Assembly (NCBI GenBank): GCA_946886065.1
Contig: CAMPHU010000021.1
Span: 1-35,514 of the forward strand
Length of the DNA: 35,514 nt
Direction of reading: 5' to 3'
Source: an uncultured Massilia sp.
GTDB taxonomy: Bacteria; Pseudomonadota; Gammaproteobacteria; Burkholderiales; Burkholderiaceae
Part shown: positions 7,679-16,247 of the stretch, piece after piece
How the letters are laid out: each line of letters opens with the position of its first letter
Numbering within the stretch: the first letter of the stretch is position 1
Notes under the pieces: model-generated
Database searches by the model: none
Seen by the model: the letters and a program-made list of their open reading frames with translations, nothing else
Told to the model about the DNA's origin: nothing
Made by a program: the position numbers and the translations under genes

Positions 7679-9502
7679 TCAGACTGCGCTGGGGCGCTTG
7701 ATGGCGGCGGCGGACTTCTTGCCGGCCACCGCCAGCGCCAGGGTAATGCCCGGCATGCGGTCGCCCTGCAGGGTCAGCTCGAAGCTCATCAGCTCGTCGC
7801 GGCGGAACGCATGCACGGTCACCTTGTCGCCCACCCGGTAGCGGGCCAGCAAGGCATCGACGTTCGGCGGATTGCCGGTCACGCGCAGGCCGTCGATGGC
7901 GATCACGACGTCGTGCGCCGACAGGCCGGCCTGGTGGGCGGGGCCGCCTTCGTGCACCTGGGTCAGCCTGGCGCCCAGCGGATCGCGGCCAATGCCGGCG
8001 TCGAGCGAAGGCTTGCCGCTCTTGCGCTCGTCCACCAGCTTGACGCCCAGCGGCGCATACAGCTTGGCCAGCGGCAGGTCATCCAGCCCGCGCACGTAGC
8101 GCTCGAACATGGTCTTCAGTTTCAGGCCGCTGACCTCGTCGAACAGCGCCTCCACGTCCGCTTCGGTCACGCCGCGGCCGACCGAGGGATAGAAATCGCG
8201 CCCGAAGCGTTCCCACAGGCCCAGCATCACGTCGTCCAGCGACTTCGCGCCATTGGTCCTGGCGCGGATGGTCAGGTCGAAGGCGAGCGCGATCAGCGAG
8301 CCCTTGGTGTAGTAGCTGATGATGGCGTTGGCCGAATTCTCGTCCTGGCGGTAGTACTTGCTCCAGGCGTCGAAGCTCGATTCGGCCACGCTCTGCTTGG
8401 TGCGGCCGCTGCCGCGCAGGACGCCGCCGATGGTCTTGGCCAGCAGCTTGAAATAGGTCGCTTCGCCGATGATCCCGCTGCGCACCAGCATCAGGTCGTC
8501 GTAATAGCTGGTGAAGCCTTCGAACAGCCACAGCAGCGGGGTGTAGTTCTCGACCTGCAGGTCGTAGGGCGCGAACACGGCCGGCTTGATGCGCTTGACG
8601 TTCCAGGTGTGGAAGTATTCGTGGCTGCACAGGCCCAGGAAGCGCAGGTAGCCTTCGTTCGGCTCGGCGCTCTTGGGCGTGGCGGTGCTGGGCAGGTCGG
8701 CGCGGGCGCAGATCAGCGCGGTCGAGGCGCGGTGCTCCAGGCCGCCGTAGCCGTCGCCCACCGCCATCGTCATGAACACGTAGCGCTCCATCGGCGCTTT
8801 CTTCGATTTCGGCTCGAAGAAGGCGATCTGGGTTTCGCAGATGGCCTTCAGGTCGGCCTGCAGGCGCGCCATGTCCAGGTTGGGCACGCGGCCGGTGATG
8901 ACGATGTCGTGCGGGATGCCGTGTGCCTTGAACGTGGCCAGCTCGAAGTCGCCCATCTCGACCGGATGGTCGATCAGCTCGTCGTAGTTGGCCGCCACAT
9001 AGGTGCCGAAGCCGTAGCGCTTGGCCCCCAGCTCGCGCATCGCGGTGGCCACGCGCCAGGTCCTGGCCGCCGGGTCGGCGGGGCGCTGGATGTCGACCAG
9101 GTGCGGGATTTCTTCCTGGCCCAGCGCGCGCAGGAAGACGCTGGTGCCGTTGAAGAAGCCGTGGGTCTGGTCGAGGTGGGCGGCGCGCACCGACAGGTCC
9201 CAGGCATAGACCTCGTAGTGGACGCTCAGGGGGCCGCTTGTCGGCGCCGCGCGCCAGGAATGCTTGTCCAGCTTCGTGAGCGCCACCGCCGCGCCGCCGG
9301 CTTCGGCGCGCACGCGCACGATGTTGCGGGCGAACTCGCGGATCATGTAGCTGCCTGGGATCCAGGCCGGCAGCGCGAACACCTGCCCCTCCGGATCGGG
9401 CGCCGCGACCGTGACGGTCACGTCGAACAGGTGGCCGGCCAGGTCCTTGGGGACGATGGTGTACTGGATTGCAGGCTGCTTTTTCTGGGATGTTTTTTTC
9501 AT
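7679..9502 (-). CDS. M61-family glycyl aminopeptidase with PDZ domain
   Basis: A metallopeptidase of about 607 residues. The N-terminal beta-domain contains LPAWIPGSYMIREFARNI, a hallmark of M61 enzymes; YGGLEHRAS is at about 252-260, and the zinc motif HEYFH is at 294-298 followed by TWNVKRIKP. A PDZ domain occupies the last 100 residues (RLTQVHEGGPAHQAGLSAHD). Known members release N-terminal glycine or alanine from peptides. The open frame extends upstream to an ATG at 9565, but I place the start at 9502 (MKKTSQKK), because the conserved domain starts directly after it and the upstream 21 residues resemble nothing. No clear signal peptide is present, so a cytoplasmic location is likely. 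Confidence 0.9.
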   Translation of the reverse strand: MKKTSQKKQPAIQYTIVPKDLAGHLFDVTVTVAAPDPEGQVFALPAWIPGSYMIREFARNIVRVRAEAGGAAVALTKLDKHSWRAAPTSGPLSVHYEVYAWDLSVRAAHLDQTHGFFNGTSVFLRALGQEEIPHLVDIQRPADPAARTWRVATAMRELGAKRYGFGTYVAANYDELIDHPVEMGDFELATFKAHGIPHDIVITGRVPNLDMARLQADLKAICETQIAFFEPKSKKAPMERYVFMTMAVGDGYGGLEHRASTALICARADLPSTATPKSAEPNEGYLRFLGLCSHEYFHTWNVKRIKPAVFAPYDLQVENYTPLLWLFEGFTSYYDDLMLVRSGIIGEATYFKLLAKTIGGVLRGSGRTKQSVAESSFDAWSKYYRQDENSANAIISYYTKGSLIALAFDLTIRARTNGAKSLDDVMLGLWERFGRDFYPSVGRGVTEADVEALFDEVSGLKLKTMFERYVRGLDDLPLAKLYAPLGVKLVDERKSGKPSLDAGIGRDPLGARLTQVHEGGPAHQAGLSAHDVVIAIDGLRVTGNPPNVDALLARYRVGDKVTVHAFRRDELMSFELTLQGDRMPGITLALAVAGKKSAAAIKRPSAV

Positions 9503-9590
9503 GATGGAGAATGCTCTCGCGCCGATGTTCCGCCTAGTGTAATCGGATTCACATGCATACAGCAAAACGGCGCAGCTGGGCGCCCGGGCT

Positions 9591-10163
9591 TCATGGCGCC
9601 AGGTCGGCGGGGGTGTCGATGTCGCGCAGGATGCCGGGGTCGCCGGCCACTTCGATCACCGGGTGGGCGGCGAGCAGCCGGCGGGCGCCCTGGTCGCCGC
9701 TGGAAGCCAGCAGCGCATCCAGGTGCCGTGCGCCGAAAGCGACCGGATTGCCGCGCCGCCCCCCGAAGACGGGGACGGCAATGCCGGCGCCCTCCTCCAG
9801 CGCGCCGCGCAGGGCCGCCAGGGTCGATTCCTGGATAAACGGCATGTCGCCCAGCGCCACCAGCCAGCCTTCGGCGGGCAGCGCGTGGCGGACCGCATGG
9901 GCCAGCGACCGGCCCATGCCGCTGTCGGCATCCGGACAGACGGTGAGCTCGCAGCCGAGCGCGCGCAGCGCATCGGCCACGCCGCCATCGTCCGGCGGAA
10001 CGACCGCCACCACGCGGGGAAAGACGGCCAGCAGCCGGCGCGCGCTGGCGGCGGCCACCAGCTCGCCGTCGGGAAGCCGCTGCAGCAGCTTGTTGCGGGC
10101 GCCGCTCGGATCGAAGCGGCGCCCGCGGCCGGCGGCGAGCAGGATGCCGGCCAACTCCGCCAT
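9591..10163 (-). CDS. MocA-like molybdenum cofactor nucleotidyltransferase
   Basis: A 190-residue nucleotidyltransferase of the MobA/MocA fold. The NTP-binding loop LLAAGRGRRF is at 8-17 with Lys25, GMGRSLA at 82-88, the metal-binding GDMPF at 105-109, and GNPVAF at 139-144. MocA enzymes convert molybdopterin cofactor to its cytosine dinucleotide form, needed by xanthine dehydrogenase-family enzymes. It starts one base after the stop of the molybdenum-binding hydroxylase subunit on the same strand, so it is very likely the dedicated cofactor-maturation partner in that operon. CTP rather than GTP use is inferred from the neighbour. Confidence 0.87.
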   Translation of the reverse strand: MAELAGILLAAGRGRRFDPSGARNKLLQRLPDGELVAAASARRLLAVFPRVVAVVPPDDGGVADALRALGCELTVCPDADSGMGRSLAHAVRHALPAEGWLVALGDMPFIQESTLAALRGALEEGAGIAVPVFGGRRGNPVAFGARHLDALLASSGDQGARRLLAAHPVIEVAGDPGILRDIDTPADLAP

Positions 10164-10164
10164 G

Positions 10165-12372
10165 TCAGGCAGCCGTGAGGTCGAAGGGCAGCTTGCGCAG
10201 GCGCTTGCCGGTCAGGCGGAACAGCGCATTGGCCAGCGCCGGGGCCAGCGGCGGCAGGCCGGGTTCGCCCAGGCCGGTCGGCGGGTCGTTCGACGGCACG
10301 ATGTGCACGTCGACCTGCGGCATGTCGCCGTGGCGCGCCACCGCGTAGTCGCCGAAGTTCTGCTGCTCGACCACGCCGTCCTTGAGCGTGATCGCGGCGT
10401 TCGGCAGGGTCATGCCCAGGCCCATCAGGGCCGCGCCTTCCACCTGGGCCGCGATCGACAGCGGGTTCACCGGCTGGTTGCAGTGCACGCCGGCGGTGAC
10501 CTTGTGCAGCCTGGGCGCGCCGTCGGCGATCGAGGCCTCGACCACGTAGGCAACCACGGTGTTGAAGGATTCATGCACCGCCACGCCCCAGGCGCGGCCT
10601 TTAGGCAGGGTCTTCTTGCCGTAGCCGGACTTGGCGACCGCCAGGTCGAGCGCGGCGAGGTGGCGCGGGTGCTTTTCTCCGATCAGCTTCTTGCGGTAGG
10701 CCACCGGATCCATCTTCGCCAGGTGCGCGGCCTCGTCGACCAGGGTCTCCATCACGAAGGCGGTGTGGGTCGAACCCACCGAACGCCACCACAGCACCGG
10801 CACATTGGCCTTCACCGCATGCACCGTAAGCTGCATCGGCACTTCATAAGGAGTACCCATGCCTTCGACCGTGGTCCCGTCCACGCCGTTCTTGACCATC
10901 ATCGGCTCGAACAGGGTGCCGGCCAGGATCGACTGGCCGACGATCTTGTGGTCCCAGGCCAGGATCTCGCCCTTGGCGTCCAGGCCGATCTCGGCGCGGT
11001 GCACATAGGCCGGGCGGTAGTAGCCACCCTTGATGTCGTCCTCGCGGCTCCACACCAGCTTGACCGGTTCCGCATGGCCCTTGGCGCGCCATTCCTTCGC
11101 CACGCGCACGGTGTCGCCGATCCATTCCGAGGTCGGCACCGCGCGCCGGCCGAAGCCGCCGCCCGCCATCATGGTGTTGATCGTCACCTGCTCCGGCTTG
11201 ATGCCCAGGATCTTGGCGGCGACCTGCTGGTCCACGGTCTGGAACTGGGTGCCGGCCCAGATGGTGCAGGCGTCGTCCTTGAGCTCGACCACGCAGTTGA
11301 GCGGCTCCATCGGCGCATGCGCCAGGTAGGGGAATTCGTAGATGGCCGAGATGCGCCGGGCGCTGGTGGCCAGCTTCGACACGTCGGCCTGGCGCGCCAC
11401 GGCGCCGCCGGGAGCCTTGGCCAGGGTGACATAGTCGGCCAGCTGCTTGTCGGAGCTGATCTTCTCGACAGATGCGGTATCCCATTCGATCTTCAGCGCG
11501 TCGCGGCCCTGCTTGGCCGGCCAGTAGCCCTCGGCCACCACGGCCACGCCGCGCGCGCCGCGGTCCAGGTCGACTTCGAACACGTCGAGCACGCCCTTGA
11601 CGGCACGTGCTCCTGCCGCGTCCACGCGCGCCACCTTGGCGCCGAACACCGGCGGGCGCGCCACCAGCACGGTCTTCGCGTTGGCCGGCTTGAAGTCGAT
11701 GCCGAACTGCTGCTTGCCGGTGGACTTGGCGCGCGCATCGATGCGGCGGGTCGGCTTGCCGATGTAGCGGAACTGCTTCGGCTCCTTGAGCGTGACGGTG
11801 GCGGGCACCGTCTGCTTCATCGCCGCCTCGGCCAATTCGCCGTAGCTGGCCTTGCGGCCGGCCGGGCCGATCACCATGCCCTTCTCGGTGCGCAGCTGGG
11901 CCGGCGCCACCTTCCACTGCTCGGCGGCGGCCGCCACCAGCATGGCGCGGGCGCGGGCGCCGATCTCGCGGTACTGGATATAGGAATGGGCGATCGAGCC
12001 CGAGCCGCCGGTGATCTGCACGCCGAAGGCCGGGTCCTTGTAGGCCTCGCCGGCCGGGGCCAGCTCGCCGCGCATCTGCGACCAGTCGGCGTCCATCTCC
12101 TCGGCGATCAGCATCGGCAGCGAGGTCTGCACGCCCTGGCCGAATTCCAGGCGGTTGACGATCACGGTGATGGTGTTGTCCGGCGCCACGCGCAGGAAGG
12201 CGTTCGGCGCGTAGACCGTCTTCGGGTCGGCGGCCTGGGCGAACCTGTTCGATCCGGGCAGGAAGAAGCCCAGCACCAGGCCGCCGGTGGCGGCCGCGCC
12301 GGCCTTCAGGAAGCCGCGGCGGGACGTGACAGCTTGCGCGACTGCGTCGCGAGTCATCCATTCGATGCGCAT
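10165..12372 (-). CDS. Xanthine dehydrogenase-family molybdopterin-binding subunit (IorB-like)
   Basis: A 735-residue large subunit of a molybdenum hydroxylase, close in type to isoquinoline 1-oxidoreductase beta subunit and membrane-linked aldehyde dehydrogenases. It has a twin-arginine signal, SRRGFLKAGAAATGG (17-31), so it is exported folded with cofactor. Characteristic segments include RLEFGQGVQTSLPMLIAEEM, YEFPYLAHAPMEPLNC, GGGFGRRAVP and, at the end, GLGEPGLPPLAPALANALF with the catalytic Glu region. The Fe-S subunit ends 9 bases upstream and a MocA-like gene starts one base downstream, giving a compact three-gene operon. Substrate (aldehyde or N-heterocycle) cannot be told from the sequence. 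No cytochrome c electron acceptor gene is seen in this operon. Confidence 0.92.
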   Translation of the reverse strand: MRIEWMTRDAVAQAVTSRRGFLKAGAAATGGLVLGFFLPGSNRFAQAADPKTVYAPNAFLRVAPDNTITVIVNRLEFGQGVQTSLPMLIAEEMDADWSQMRGELAPAGEAYKDPAFGVQITGGSGSIAHSYIQYREIGARARAMLVAAAAEQWKVAPAQLRTEKGMVIGPAGRKASYGELAEAAMKQTVPATVTLKEPKQFRYIGKPTRRIDARAKSTGKQQFGIDFKPANAKTVLVARPPVFGAKVARVDAAGARAVKGVLDVFEVDLDRGARGVAVVAEGYWPAKQGRDALKIEWDTASVEKISSDKQLADYVTLAKAPGGAVARQADVSKLATSARRISAIYEFPYLAHAPMEPLNCVVELKDDACTIWAGTQFQTVDQQVAAKILGIKPEQVTINTMMAGGGFGRRAVPTSEWIGDTVRVAKEWRAKGHAEPVKLVWSREDDIKGGYYRPAYVHRAEIGLDAKGEILAWDHKIVGQSILAGTLFEPMMVKNGVDGTTVEGMGTPYEVPMQLTVHAVKANVPVLWWRSVGSTHTAFVMETLVDEAAHLAKMDPVAYRKKLIGEKHPRHLAALDLAVAKSGYGKKTLPKGRAWGVAVHESFNTVVAYVVEASIADGAPRLHKVTAGVHCNQPVNPLSIAAQVEGAALMGLGMTLPNAAITLKDGVVEQQNFGDYAVARHGDMPQVDVHIVPSNDPPTGLGEPGLPPLAPALANALFRLTGKRLRKLPFDLTAA

Positions 12373-12381
12373 GGCGGCTCC

Positions 12382-12840
12382 TCAGGCGAGCGTCTTGGCC
12401 GCGTCCTTGATGGCCGCGCGGATGCGTTGATAGGTACCGCAGCGGCAGATATTTCCGCTCATGGCGTTGTCGATGTCGGCGTCGCTGGGGCGCTTGTTGG
12501 TGCGCAGCAGCGCGGTGGCGCTCATCACCTGCCCGCTCTGGCAGTAGCCGCATTGCGGCACGTCGTGCTTGACCCAGGCGTCCTGCACCGCCTTGCCGAC
12601 CTTGTCGTTCTCCATCGCCTCGATGGTGGTGATCTTTTGGCCGGTGGCGGCCGAGATCGGGGTGATGCAGGAGCGGATCGGCGCGCCGTTCAGATGCACG
12701 GTGCAGGCGCCGCACAGGGCGGCGCCGCAGCCGAACTTGGTGCCGGTCATGTTCAGGTTGTCGCGCAGCGCCCAGAGGATGGGCGTGGAGGGATCGGCGT
12801 CGACCTGCAGGTCGCGCCCGTTGATGTTCAAGGTGACCAT
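12382..12840 (-). CDS. (2Fe-2S) subunit of molybdenum hydroxylase (IorA-like)
   Basis: A 152-residue electron-transfer subunit carrying two [2Fe-2S] clusters. The plant-ferredoxin-type cysteines are at 38, 43, 46 and 58 (CGAALCGACTVHLNG), and the alpha-helical-domain cysteines at 97, 100, 132 and 134 (QCGYCQSG, ICRCGTYQRI). All eight ligands are present and the length is typical. It precedes the molybdenum subunit by 9 bases and is the first gene of the hydroxylase operon. It has no signal of its own, so it would be co-exported with the Tat-bearing partner. Confidence 0.95.
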   Translation of the reverse strand: MVTLNINGRDLQVDADPSTPILWALRDNLNMTGTKFGCGAALCGACTVHLNGAPIRSCITPISAATGQKITTIEAMENDKVGKAVQDAWVKHDVPQCGYCQSGQVMSATALLRTNKRPSDADIDNAMSGNICRCGTYQRIRAAIKDAAKTLA

Positions 12841-12979
12841 GTACTGCTCCCTGTTTGGTGTTGCGGTTTTAACGGCTTATTGTGTTAGCTGACAGACCGT
12901 CGCCCCGGGACTCGGCCTCCGCCGGAGCGACGTTCATAGGCTCACTGTGAACTTCATTCGATGTTGGACCGCTTGTTTC

Positions 12980-13705
12980 TTACTTCTCTTCCAGCGACGA
13001 CAGCTTGCCTTCCAGCGCCTTCAGGTCGACCGCGCCCGGGATGCGGGAGCCGTCGGTGAAGAAGATCGCGGGCGTGCCCGTGATTTTCAGTTTCTGGCCC
13101 AGCGCCACCACCTTGTCGTTCGGGGTTTCGCAGGCGGCGGGAGCGGCTGGCGGCAGCTTGCCGTTGATCATCCAGTCGTCCCAGGCCTTGATGCGGTTCG
13201 GCGCGCACCAGATGTTCTTCGACTTCACGAACGAATCCTCGGACAGGATGTTGTACATGAAGGTGTAGATGGTGACGTTGTCGAGATCCTTGAGCGTGGT
13301 CTGGCGCAGGCGCTTGCAGTAGCCGCAGTTCGGGTCCTCGAACACCGCGATCACGCGCTTGCCGTTGCCCTTGACCTGCTTCATCGCCATCTCCAGCGGC
13401 AGGTCGCTGAACTTGATCTTGTTGATGTCGTCGATGCGCTCGCGCGTCAGGTTGCGCGAGGTCCTGGCCTCGTAGACGTGGCCGATGAACAGGTACTCGC
13501 CCTTCTTGTCGGTGTACAGGATGTCGCCCGCCACGCGCACTTCGTACAGGCCGGCATATGGCGTTTCCTTGACCGCTTCGATCTTGGCGCCGCCAAGGCG
13601 CGGTTCGAGCGCCTTCTTGATGTTGGCCTCGACCGTGTTCTGCGCATCGACGCAGGATGCCATCAGCCCCGTCGCCATCAGGACGGCGAGCTTGGTTTTC
13701 AACAT
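12980..13705 (-). CDS. DsbC-family periplasmic disulfide isomerase
   Basis: A 241-residue thioredoxin-fold protein with an N-terminal dimerisation domain, arranged as in DsbC. The first 21 residues form an export signal. The redox motif CGYC is at 127-130 (FEDPNCGYCKRL), and the conserved cis-proline loop is GTPAIFF near 207. A further Cys pair (IWCAPN and AACETP) matches the structural disulfide of DsbC. Such proteins reshuffle wrong disulfides in exported proteins with DsbD as electron donor. LMASC near residue 18 is only a weak lipobox. The gene starts 9 bases after the UbiH-type gene on the same strand, so the two are probably cotranscribed. Confidence 0.9.
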   Translation of the reverse strand: MLKTKLAVLMATGLMASCVDAQNTVEANIKKALEPRLGGAKIEAVKETPYAGLYEVRVAGDILYTDKKGEYLFIGHVYEARTSRNLTRERIDDINKIKFSDLPLEMAMKQVKGNGKRVIAVFEDPNCGYCKRLRQTTLKDLDNVTIYTFMYNILSEDSFVKSKNIWCAPNRIKAWDDWMINGKLPPAAPAACETPNDKVVALGQKLKITGTPAIFFTDGSRIPGAVDLKALEGKLSSLEEK

Positions 13706-13714
13706 AGTGCTTCC

Positions 13715-14950
13715 TTAGAGAGTTGTCTTGCCCATGGCGTGCGCCATCAGGCGTCGCTTTACCGATGGCAATTTATCGAGCAAGTTTAATCCGAAATTGC
13801 GTACCACGCGCAGGGGTTCCAGATTGGCGCCGAACAAACGTTCGAGCCCGTCGGTCGCGATCTGCATCAGCAGCACGTCTTCCTTGCGCTTGCGGGCGTA
13901 GCGCGCCAGCACGCGCTCGTCGGCGATGCCGCGGCGTTCCTCGCGCTCCCGGATGGCGTCCAGCAGGTCGACCAGGTCGGCGAAGCCCAGGTTCATGCCG
14001 TGGCCGGCCAGCGGATGCACGGCATGGGCCGCGTCCCCCACCAGGGCCACGCGCGGGGCGGTGATGGCATGCGGGCGCACCAGCGCCAGCGGCACCGCCT
14101 TGACGTCCTCCGGCTGCAGGGGGCGCAGGGCGCCCAGCTTGTCTTCGGCGTATTCGGCCAGGCGGATCGCCAGCTCGCCGAGCGATTCGTCCATCAGCGT
14201 GTCGGCCAGGGTCTCGGGCGCCGACCACACCAGCGACACGCGCTTGCCCGGCAGCGGCAGCAGCGCGATGATGCCGTCGGCGCAGGTGAACCACTGGTAG
14301 GCCACGCCATGGTGCGGCTTGTCGCAGGCGAAATTGGTGACGATGGCGCGCTGGTGGTACATGCGGTAGTCGACGCCGATGTCGCACTGCCCGCGCACCC
14401 AGGATTCGCGCCCGTCGGCGCCGACCACCAGTTCGCAGTCGATCTTGCGGCCGTCTTCCAGGCGCACCGCGGCGCCCGGCTCGCCGCACGTGAGGCCGGC
14501 GGCGCAGCCGGTGAGCACGTGCACGTTGTGGGAAAACTTGAGCGCCGCATCCAGCGCCTGGTTCAGGTTGCTGTCCTCGACGATCCAGGCCAGGGTGCCG
14601 ACGTGGGCGCCGAAGGCGTCGAAGCCCAGGTTGCCGCCCTGCTCGCCGTCGCCGCGGATGTCCATTGCATCCACCGCCTGCACCCGCGCCAGGTCGAGCG
14701 CGCCCCAGACTTTCAGCGAGGCGAGCAGGCTGTGCGCCGTGTGGTTGAGCGCGTAAACACGCACGTCCCAGGGCTTGTCGGCGGCCGAGGAGACGCCGGC
14801 TGCCGGCTCCGGAACAGGACGCGCGGGGGGCACCAGCAGGGTCACGCTGTGCCCGGCCTGGGCGAAGCCGAGGGCGGCGGTCTTGGCGATGGCGCCGTTG
14901 CCGACGATGCAGACGTCGGTCTTGAACGTGGTGGTGATGGACGTGGTCAT
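13715..14950 (-). CDS. UbiH/UbiF-family FAD-dependent hydroxylase
   Basis: A 411-residue aromatic-ring flavin monooxygenase of the ubiquinone-biosynthesis type. The FAD-binding start is DVCIVGNGAIAKTAAL (from about 12), slightly off the usual GxGxxG; the middle motif is VVGADGRESWVRGQ and the second FAD motif GDAAHAVHPLAGHGMNLGF. Such enzymes add hydroxyl groups to the quinone ring. The open frame continues upstream to 15058, but the ATG at 14950 puts the Rossmann fold near the N-terminus, as in the family. A TATAAT on the minus strand (14957-14962) lies only 6 bases before this ATG with no good -35, so a leaderless transcript is conceivable but weakly supported. Which ubiquinone step it performs is not clear. 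Confidence 0.88.
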   Translation of the reverse strand: MTTSITTTFKTDVCIVGNGAIAKTAALGFAQAGHSVTLLVPPARPVPEPAAGVSSAADKPWDVRVYALNHTAHSLLASLKVWGALDLARVQAVDAMDIRGDGEQGGNLGFDAFGAHVGTLAWIVEDSNLNQALDAALKFSHNVHVLTGCAAGLTCGEPGAAVRLEDGRKIDCELVVGADGRESWVRGQCDIGVDYRMYHQRAIVTNFACDKPHHGVAYQWFTCADGIIALLPLPGKRVSLVWSAPETLADTLMDESLGELAIRLAEYAEDKLGALRPLQPEDVKAVPLALVRPHAITAPRVALVGDAAHAVHPLAGHGMNLGFADLVDLLDAIREREERRGIADERVLARYARKRKEDVLLMQIATDGLERLFGANLEPLRVVRNFGLNLLDKLPSVKRRLMAHAMGKTTL

Positions 14951-15039
14951 GAAGACATTATAGCGAGATGCCAAGGGTGCGCCGGACTGCTGCGCGGCAG
15001 GCTTTTCCAGACAAGCGTGCATTTCGGCATGACGGGGGC

Positions 15040-15068
15040 TTGCGAAGCTGAAAATCACTGGCTATAAT
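15040..15068 (+). promoter_or_regulatory. Promoter of first tRNA-Phe gene
   Basis: TTGCGA at 15040-15045 and TATAAT at 15063-15068 with a 17-base spacer; the -10 ends 12 bases before the mature tRNA, as expected for sigma-70 tRNA promoters. Confidence 0.7.
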
Positions 15069-15080
15069 CATGCCTCTCTT

Positions 15081-15156
15081 GGCCTGGTAGCTCAGTTGGT
15101 AGAGCAGAGGATTGAAAATCCTTGTGTCGGTGGTTCGATTCCGCCCCGGGCCACCA
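15081..15156 (+). tRNA. tRNA-Phe (GAA), copy 1
   Basis: A 76-nt tRNA with encoded CCA. The acceptor arms GGCCTGG/CCGGGCC pair with one G-U, the anticodon loop TTGAAAA carries GAA at 15114-15116, and the T arm is GGTGG-TTCGATT-CCGCC. It is identical over all 76 bases to the second tRNA-Phe at 31432-31507. A terminator follows 13 bases later. It is followed by a 2.8-kb stretch closed by a degenerate copy of its own 3' half, so it appears to have served as an integration site. Confidence 0.98.
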
Positions 15157-15168
15157 AGAATTCAGAAA

Positions 15169-15200
15169 ACGCCGATCCTTGCAGGTCGGCGTTTTTGTTT
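15169..15200 (+). terminator. Rho-independent terminator of tRNA-Phe copy 1
   Basis: Stem ACGCCGA/TCGGCGT around a short loop, followed by TTTTT and further T-rich sequence (15191-15200). The same stem design recurs after the other tRNA-Phe and the tRNA-derived repeats. Confidence 0.85.
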
Positions 15201-15310
15201 TGTCCCTCGCCACGCCCATCCCCTCCTCCGTTCGGCCATAACCTTGCATATATAGCAATAGTTATCCGCAACGTGTACGATAGCTCTTCATTTGCTATGG
15301 GGAACGCTCC

Positions 15311-16159
15311 ATGCCATCTGCCCGCATCGTGGTCTTGACGCTGTTGGCGCTGCTCGCATTTGCGGGAAATTCCCTGCTCTGCCGGGCTGCGCTCTCCCGT
15401 ACCGGCATCGATGCCGCCAGCTTCACCGCCGTGCGCCTGCTGTCGGGCGCGCTCATGCTATGGGTGCTGGTAGCGCTTCGCGGCAAGGCCAGGGCCGGCA
15501 AGGGCAGCTGGCTGTCAGCGCTGGCCTTGTTTGCCTACGCTGCCGGCTTTTCCTTTGCCTACCTTCAGCTGTCCGCCGCCGCCGGCGCCCTGATCCTGTT
15601 CGGCGCCGTCCAGACCACGATGATCGCTTACGGCCTCTGGTCGGGCGAGCGCCTGCGCGCCGCCCAGCTCTCGGGCCTGGTGCTTGCCGGCGCCGGCCTG
15701 GTCGGCCTGCTGCTACCCGGCTTGTCCGCGCCCCCATTGACGGGCGCCCTCCTCATGCTGGGCGCCGGCAGCGCATGGGGCATGTATTCGGTGCGCGGCA
15801 AGGGCGCGGGCGATCCCCTCGAGGTGACCGCGGGGAACTTCCTGCGTTCCGTACCGATGGCGCTTGGCCTGAGCGTCCTGCTGCTGCGCGGCGCCGCGTT
15901 CGACCCGGCCGGGGTCTGGTACGCCTTCCTATCCGGCGCGCTCACTTCCGGCGTCGGGTACGCCATCTGGTATGCGGCATTGCCCTCCCTGCGGTCGACG
16001 ACCGCGGCCGCGGTGCAACTGAGCGTTCCCGTGATTGCGGGACTGGGCGGCGCCGTCTTCCTCGACGAGCCGGTCACGCTGCGGCTGCTTGCCGCATCGG
16101 TCGCGATCATCGGCGGCATCGCCCTGGTGGTCCTGGCCGGCAAGCGCGGCCGGGCCTGA
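15311..16159 (+). CDS. EamA/DMT-superfamily transporter
   Basis: A 282-residue integral membrane protein with about ten hydrophobic helices in two homologous halves, the EamA (drug/metabolite transporter) layout. The first repeat opens with LLALLAFAGNSLLCRAAL and RLLSGALMLW; the second half ends with the typical sequence SVPVIAGLGGAVFLDEPVTL followed by a last helix and a basic tail. Members export amino acids, metabolites or drugs; the substrate is unknown. It is the first gene after the tRNA-Phe terminator and lies in what looks like an old insertion. Confidence 0.9.
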   Translation: MPSARIVVLTLLALLAFAGNSLLCRAALSRTGIDAASFTAVRLLSGALMLWVLVALRGKARAGKGSWLSALALFAYAAGFSFAYLQLSAAAGALILFGAVQTTMIAYGLWSGERLRAAQLSGLVLAGAGLVGLLLPGLSAPPLTGALLMLGAGSAWGMYSVRGKGAGDPLEVTAGNFLRSVPMALGLSVLLLRGAAFDPAGVWYAFLSGALTSGVGYAIWYAALPSLRSTTAAAVQLSVPVIAGLGGAVFLDEPVTLRLLAASVAIIGGIALVVLAGKRGRA

Positions 16160-16247
16160 GCCACTTTCTGGCCACCTGAGCTTGCTTCAGCACCTCCCGC
16201 CTTCCTATCATGAAGGAAGCTTCGAACCAGGTACCGGGAGGCAGGCG

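Noticed and set aside
6428..9838. 1136-codon plus-strand open frame
   Set aside because: It lies opposite the M20 and M61 peptidase genes, which have complete catalytic motifs; the frame reads as His/Ala/Arg/Gly-rich low-information protein typical of antisense in high-GC DNA.
9553..12888. 1111-codon plus-strand open frame
   Set aside because: Antisense to the Mo hydroxylase operon and MocA-like gene; no domain and biased composition.
12898..12934. Hairpin CGTCGCCCCGG/CCGGAGCGACG downstream of the DsbC-like gene
   Set aside because: It can pair but has no T-run on the minus strand, so I do not call it a terminator; it may be incidental in GC-rich DNA.
14957..14985. Leaderless promoter for the UbiH-type gene
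   Set aside because: TATAAT is well placed 6 bases before the ATG, but no -35 match exists at 16-18 bases spacing.
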